NCBI RefSeq assembly: GCF_024628865.1
Contig: NZ_CP102384.1
Location: forward strand, 66,001 to 130,000
Direction of reading: 5' to 3'
DNA: 64,000 bases
Origin: Sphingopyxis sp. DBS4
Lineage (GTDB): Bacteria; Pseudomonadota; Alphaproteobacteria; Sphingomonadales; Sphingomonadaceae
Shown: piece after piece, positions 59,887 through 64,000 of the stretch
Layout: each line of letters starts with the position of its first letter
Position numbering within the stretch: the stretch's first letter is position 1
Notes under the pieces: model-generated
What the model saw: only the letters and a program-made list of their open reading frames with translations
Told to the model about the DNA's origin: nothing
The model's database searches: none
Position numbers and translations under genes: made by a program

Positions 59887-61271
59887 ATGCGCGCTTTAAC
59901 AGTCCCTTGTTTCCTGGCGCTGGCGTTGGCGCCCGCCCCCCCGCCGCGGCGCAGGATCCCGCCACAGGCAACGCGCAGGGCGATGTTGCCGTCACTATAT
60001 ATAATAACGGCCAGTCGCTGGTGCAGGACGAGCGCCAGCTCAGCGTCACGCGCGGCCGCAACCGCATCGAATTTCCGGACGTTTCGGCGCGCATCCGGCC
60101 CGAGACGGTGACGCTGTCGGGTCCGGGACTCGGTATCGTCGAGCAGAATTTCGATTTCGACCTGCTCACCCCCGACAAGCTGATGGACAAGGCGGTCGGC
60201 CAGTCGATCACGCTCGTCCGCACGAATCCCGCGACCGGCGCCGAACGGAGCGAGCGCGCGAAGGTGCTCGCGGCGAACGGCGGCATCGTGCTCCAGATCG
60301 GCGAGCGGATCGAGGTGCTGCGCGACGACGGCCTGCCAGTGCGCGCGGTGTTCGACCGCCTGCCGCCCAATCTGCGCGCGCGCCCGACGCTGTCGGTCAC
60401 GGTCGACGCCGCCGATGCGGGGACGGTTCCGGCGCGCCTCTCCTATCTGACCCCCAATCTCGGCTGGACCGCCGACTATGTCGCGCTGTTCGACGCCGCG
60501 AAGGGCGCAATGGACATTCAGGGCTGGGTGACGCTGACCAACAGCACCGGCACGACCTTCACCAATGCGCGCACCTTGCTTGTGGCGGGCAACCCCGGCG
60601 GGGGCGGCGGTTTCCGCCAGCTTGGCGGCGCGATGGATTCGGCGGGAACCGAGAGCAATGATCGCGAGCGGCTCGGCGACTATTATCTCTACCCGCTCGC
60701 CGAGCGGACGACGATCGCCAATGCGCAGCAGAAGCAGGTGAGCTTCCTCGACGTGAAGGGGGCGCCCGCACGCTCGACCTATGAGTTCGTCAATAACTGG
60801 CTCGGCAGCAGTACCGAACCCGTCAGCACCGCGAGCGTGCTGCGCTTCTCGACCTCGAAGCAGGGCGGGCTCGGCGACCAGCTCCCGGCGGGGACGATTC
60901 GCGTTTATATGCGCGACGCGCGCGGCGATCCGCAATTCATCGGCGAGAACAGCATCGGCCACACGCCGATGGGCTCGGCGATGTCGCTCCGCACCGGCGA
61001 CGCCTTCGACGTCAAGGTGCAGACGACCGTCGTCTCGCGCACCCGCAAGGGCGATTCGCGCTGGGTGACGAAGATGAAATATGTCGTCAGCAACGCGCGG
61101 CCCGAGCCGGTGACCGTGCTCGTTGCACAGGACGGGCTCTATGGCGACGTGCGGATCGCCGACGAAAGCCTGAAGAGCGAACGCGTCTCGGCCGACCGCG
61201 TCGAATGGCAGGTGCCGGTGAACGCGAACGGCAAGGCCGAACTGACCGCCACTTTCGACACGCGTTATTGA
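59887..61271 (+). CDS. DUF4139 protein with frameshift in C7 tract of signal peptide
   Basis: ATG 59887 opens a clear signal peptide (MRALTVPCFLALALAPA) with GGGGGAG 6 nt upstream, but its frame runs on into unrelated sequence and stops at 60111. The long open frame lies one base off and continues PAAAQDPATGNAQGDVAVTIYNNGQSLV to 61271. A single extra C in the C7 run at 59936-59942 would join them and restore an AAAQ cleavage site, giving about 461 residues. The only start in the long frame without shifting is TTG 59907, which lacks a signal peptide. The body (RNRIEFPDVSARIRPETVTL; VRTNPATGAERSERAKVL; LSYLTPNLGWTADYVALF) matches DUF4139, a beta-rich exported family of unknown role. Confidence 0.75.
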
Positions 61272-61281
61272 GGGCGGCGGC

Positions 61282-62865
61282 ATGGCGCGGGCCTGGCCCC
61301 TGCTGATCGTTGCGGCGGCGCTGCTGGCGCCGGTGCCGGCGCTCGCCCAGACCGCGGCGCCCGCGCGGCCGGTTGTCGTCTCGGCGCAGATCGCCGATGT
61401 CGCGGTGACCGTCTATCGCGCGCCGAATCGCGGCGGCGGCGGGATCGATCCCAAATGGCCGCAGGGATTCGCCTTCATTACCGAGACGCGCAAGGTGACG
61501 CTTCCGGCCGGCGTGTCGGTGCTGCGCTTCGAGGGCGTGGCCGAAGGGCTGCTTCCCGAAACCGCGGTCGTGAGCGGACTTCCCGACGGGGTGATCGAAA
61601 AGAATCGCGATGAGCGGTTGCTCTCCCCCGCCGGGCTGGTCGACGCCTATCTGAAGCGCAGCGTGACGTTGCGGCGCACGAACCGTGCGACGGGCAAGGT
61701 CGTTGAGCAGGAGGCGCTGATTCAGGCCGGGCCGACGGGCGGGGTGATCGTCCAGACCGCGAGCGGGTATGAAGCGCTCGGCTGTTCGGGGCTTCCCGAG
61801 CGGATGCTCTACGCCCGCGTGCCGAAGGATCTGTCGGCGAAACCGACGCTGTCGGTGCTCGTCGAAAGCAAGGCGGCGCGGACGGTGACCGTCCAGCTCC
61901 TCTATCTGGCCGAGGGGTTCGACTGGGCGGCGAACTATGTCGCCGACCGTGCCGCCGACGGCAAGACATTGGGGCTGACCGGCTGGATCACCGTCGCCAA
62001 CGGCGGCGTGACGAGCTTTCCCAAGGCGCAGATGAACGTGATCGCGGGGCGGCTCAACAAGATGTACAGCCCGCCGCTGCCGCGTAGCACGCCGGGTCCG
62101 CTGGTGCTCAAATGCTGGCCGATGGACATCACCAGCACCCATCCGTTGTGGGAACTGCCGCCGATCATCGAGGTTGAGCGGGCCTATGATGAGGAGGTGA
62201 CCGTCACGGCGCAGCGCGTTGACCGCCTTGCCTATCGGGCGGCCCCTGTGGCGGCGCCGGCACCACCACCTCCGCCGCCACCTCCACCCCCGCCGCCGCC
62301 CGAGGATCTCGGCGACCTCAAATTCTATCGCATCCCGTTCCGCGTCGACGTGTCGGCGAAGGGACAGAAGCAGGTCGCGCTGCTCGCGAGCGACAAGGTC
62401 GCGGTCGAACAGCTTTATGCCGGGACGCTCTCTCAATATTATGGCGGACGTCCCGTGCCGCTGACGATGCGGCTGCGGGTGCAGAATCGCGAATCGGACG
62501 GGCTCGGTTTCGCGCTGCCCGCGGGCATGGCGACGGTGTTCGAGACGGTCGGCGGACGTCGGCTGCTCGTTGGCGAGGCGAAGATCGGGGACAAGGCGAA
62601 GGACGAGCGCGTCGATTACGACATCGCAGCCAGCCCCGCGGTGCAGATGCAGACCGTCGTGCAGGTCGATCCCGACGACAAGGCGCGCCGGCTGTGGCAG
62701 GTCACGCTGACGAACGCGCGGCCCTTCGATGCCGAGGTCGAGATGCTGATCCCTCTGCGCATCGACCCTGAGCCCGAGGGATGGGAGCGGCGCGGCGATT
62801 CGTGGGTGTGGCGCGTTCGCGTTCCGGCGAACGACAGGATCGTTCAGACGTTTCGCGTGAAATAG
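61282..62865 (+). CDS. DUF4139 family exported protein with 13-proline run
   Basis: 527 residues with an intact signal peptide (AWPLLIVAAALLAPVPALAQ). Related to the preceding gene: KVTLPAGVSVLRFEGVAEGLLPETAVVSGLP, VTLRRTNRATGKVVEQEALI, LLYLAEGFDWAANYVADRA, and a C-terminal WQVTLTNARPFDAEVEMLIPL. Thirteen consecutive prolines occur at residues 328-340, likely to stall ribosomes and to require EF-P. Only 10 nt separate it from the first copy, so the two are co-transcribed and probably arose by duplication followed by strong divergence. Function unknown. Confidence 0.82.
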   Translation: MARAWPLLIVAAALLAPVPALAQTAAPARPVVVSAQIADVAVTVYRAPNRGGGGIDPKWPQGFAFITETRKVTLPAGVSVLRFEGVAEGLLPETAVVSGLPDGVIEKNRDERLLSPAGLVDAYLKRSVTLRRTNRATGKVVEQEALIQAGPTGGVIVQTASGYEALGCSGLPERMLYARVPKDLSAKPTLSVLVESKAARTVTVQLLYLAEGFDWAANYVADRAADGKTLGLTGWITVANGGVTSFPKAQMNVIAGRLNKMYSPPLPRSTPGPLVLKCWPMDITSTHPLWELPPIIEVERAYDEEVTVTAQRVDRLAYRAAPVAAPAPPPPPPPPPPPPPEDLGDLKFYRIPFRVDVSAKGQKQVALLASDKVAVEQLYAGTLSQYYGGRPVPLTMRLRVQNRESDGLGFALPAGMATVFETVGGRRLLVGEAKIGDKAKDERVDYDIAASPAVQMQTVVQVDPDDKARRLWQVTLTNARPFDAEVEMLIPLRIDPEPEGWERRGDSWVWRVRVPANDRIVQTFRVK

Positions 62866-62868
62866 CCG

Positions 62869-63261
62869 TCAGGTGGGCGGCAGCGGCCGCGGGCGGTGAT
62901 TCGCGTCGAGCGCGACGAAGGTGAAGACGCCCTCGGTCACTTTCACCTCATTCTCGCCGCGGTCGCGGGTCGCGACGACTTCGAGTCGAATCGCGAGCGA
63001 CGTGCGGCCGCGCCGTTCGATATGCGCGTAAATGGAAATGATGTCGCGCAGCAGGATCGGCGCGATGAATTCCATCGTCTCGATCGCGACCGTCGCGACG
63101 GCGCCCTGCGCCGCGCGCCCCGCGACGATGCCGCCGGCGATGTCCATCTGGCTCAGCACCCAGCCGCCGAAGATATGGCCGTTGGCGTTGATGTCGGCGG
63201 GGCGGGGGACGACGCGCAAAATCGGGTCGCGCGGGGGCGAATCGACGGCCCTATCGGTCAT
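62869..63261 (-). CDS. Acyl-CoA thioesterase (YciA-like, hot-dog fold)
   Basis: 130 residues. RVVPRPADINANGHIFGGWVLSQMDIAGGIVAGRAAQGAVATVAIETMEFIAPILLRDIISIYAHIERRGRTSLAIRLEV is the YciA/BACH-type signature, with the N-x-x-G-x-x-F-G-G-x-x-L-x-x-M-D active-site stretch. Hydrolyses acyl-CoA, with broad chain-length range in the family. It overlaps the small membrane protein gene by 11 nt at its start, forming a two-gene unit. The start is ATG 63261. Confidence 0.93.
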   Translation of the reverse strand: MTDRAVDSPPRDPILRVVPRPADINANGHIFGGWVLSQMDIAGGIVAGRAAQGAVATVAIETMEFIAPILLRDIISIYAHIERRGRTSLAIRLEVVATRDRGENEVKVTEGVFTFVALDANHRPRPLPPT

Positions 63262-63559
63262 GATTCATGTCCGGATCGTCTGCGAACGGGTCTTCGATCG
63301 CCTCGTCGTGGCCGCTGCCGCTCGACAGGAAGACGAGCCCCATCAGCGCGGCGCCGAGCATCACCGACAGGCCGACGCCGGCCGCGGTCGCGATGACCAT
63401 GTGAATGGTGAACTGGTCGCCGAGCGTATAGCGCAGCCAGGCGAGCGCGACGATCACCGCCACGAACGAGACGAGCGCCATGCCGCGCATCAGCCGGCGA
63501 TAGCGCGCCCAGGCGATATCCGACGTCGAGCGGTCGTCGAGCGGCGAGTGTTTGACCAT
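63251..63559 (-). CDS. Small two-span membrane protein
   Basis: 102 residues with two hydrophobic helices (ALVSFVAVIVALAWLRYTLG and VIATAAGVGLSVMLGAALMGLVFLSS) and charged ends (RYRRLMRG; GSGHDEAIEDPFADDPDMNHDR). I do not recognise a family; conserved hypothetical small membrane proteins of this form occur in sphingomonads. ATG 63559 has GGAAGG upstream; the in-frame extension to 63700 is Pro-rich and improbable. Overlaps the thioesterase start. Confidence 0.75.
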   Translation of the reverse strand: MVKHSPLDDRSTSDIAWARYRRLMRGMALVSFVAVIVALAWLRYTLGDQFTIHMVIATAAGVGLSVMLGAALMGLVFLSSGSGHDEAIEDPFADDPDMNHDR

Positions 63560-63702
63560 GGGCCTTCCATGAACCAAGCGGGCGTGAAGGCCAAGCGGCA
63601 ATGGGGCGCCGGGCAGGGGCAGGGGACAGAAGCCGGTTTCGGCATTGCCGCGAATCATGTTAGGCTTTGCCGGCAACGGACGAAAACAAGGGAGCGGCAC
63701 CT

Positions 63703-64000
63703 ATGACGATCGGAGCGATTCTTCACGGACGCGTGAGCGCGGTGATTTCCGCGCGGCCGGGCGATACGGTGCGCGCGGTGATCGATCTGCTCGCCCAGCA
63801 CCGCATCGGCGCGGTGCCCGTGGTGGAGGGCGATTCGATCGTCGGCATATTTTCGGAGCGCGATCTGGTACGACTCATGTCCTCCTATGGCCCCGAAGCG
63901 CTCGACCGCAGTCTCGACGAGGTGATGACCAAATCGCCGGTCACCTGCGATTCGGGCACGGCGGTGATGGGCGCGCTGTCGCAGATGACGCAAAAGCGGA
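63703..64000 (+). CDS. CBS-domain protein, N-terminal part (runs off window)
   Basis: The reading frame from ATG 63703 is open to the right edge (99 codons). MTIGAILHGRVSAVISARPGDTVRAVIDLLAQHRIGAVPVVEGDSIVGIFSERDLVRL is a complete CBS motif; SLDEVMTKSPVTCDSGTAVMGALSQMTQKR begins the second of the pair. CBS pairs bind adenosine nucleotides; stand-alone versions of this length (about 143 residues) are common in Alphaproteobacteria with undefined roles. GGGAG lies about 8 nt before the ATG. Divergent from the small membrane protein. Confidence 0.88.
   Translation, partial: MTIGAILHGRVSAVISARPGDTVRAVIDLLAQHRIGAVPVVEGDSIVGIFSERDLVRLMSSYGPEALDRSLDEVMTKSPVTCDSGTAVMGALSQMTQKR

Noticed and set aside
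59907..61271. TTG 59907 as the natural start of the first DUF4139 gene
   Set aside because: It lacks a ribosome-binding site and signal peptide, whereas ATG 59887 one frame away has both; a frameshift in the C7 run explains the data better.
1..64000. tRNA, rRNA, CRISPR arrays, prophage or insertion sequences
   Set aside because: No tRNA T-loop-like GGTTCGA signatures, no regularly spaced direct repeats, and no transposase, integrase or phage structural genes were seen on reading both strands.

Overview
The window is GC-rich chromosomal DNA of an alphaproteobacterium, most likely a member of the Sphingomonadales (Sphingopyxis- or Sphingomonas-like). This is an inference from gene content: a TonB receptor/SapC/halogenase sugar locus, a 180-kDa-class NAD-glutamate dehydrogenase, mrp divergent from hflK-hflC-degP, and hisS-prfA-prmC followed by a DUF4167 gene. 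Short intergenic inverted repeats at gene ends also fit. Genes are densely packed, with many ATGA stop/start overlaps. I saw no prophage, integrase, insertion sequence, CRISPR array, tRNA or rRNA.

Layout. (1) 1-11.9 kb: carbohydrate uptake and hydrolysis locus, all on +: the end of a TonB-dependent receptor, SapC-like protein, JmjC-like cupin, flavin-dependent halogenase-like protein, LacI regulator, MFS transporter, secreted GH3 beta-glucosidase and FucP-type sugar transporter. Two matching LacI-type operator candidates lie before sapC and before the GH3 gene. (2) 11.9-18.2 kb: OsmC-like protein, then an archaic (spore coat U) chaperone-usher pilus cluster behind a 489-nt AT-rich leader. (3) 18.5-26.8 kb: PAS-like protein, NAD-glutamate dehydrogenase, ATP-grasp protein, methyltransferase and a ribbon-helix-helix protein. 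(4) 27-33.5 kb, minus strand: phaB, a DUF1963 protein, hemH overlapping a lone molybdenum hydroxylase large subunit, and a CoA-binding protein. (5) 33.5-38.3 kb: mrp divergent from hflK-hflC-degP, a membrane quality-control module whose degP has a stress-type promoter candidate. (6) 38.4-47.7 kb: VOC protein, HerA-like ATPase, M1 aminopeptidase lipoprotein, cytochrome P450, hot-dog thioesterase, queF and a proline-rich membrane protein. (7) 47.9-55.2 kb: sseA, a chromate-transporter gene with a strongly structured leader, metC-mscS, ppa and an M61 peptidase. (8) 55.4-64 kb: hisS, prfA-prmC, a DUF4167 protein, two tandem DUF4139 proteins (the first broken by a C7 homopolymer), an acyl-CoA thioesterase, a small membrane protein and a partial CBS-domain protein.

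Most interesting signals: the paired LacI-type sites; the identical TTGAC-N6-GTCAA palindrome upstream of phaB and of a thioesterase gene; the 12-bp hairpin leader of the chromate transporter; the frameshifting poly-C tract in the signal peptide of the first DUF4139 gene, with its Shine-Dalgarno inside a terminator-like hairpin; and the stress-type promoter before degP. At least twelve intergenic inverted repeats punctuate gene ends. No database search was possible, so family names rest on recognised motifs.
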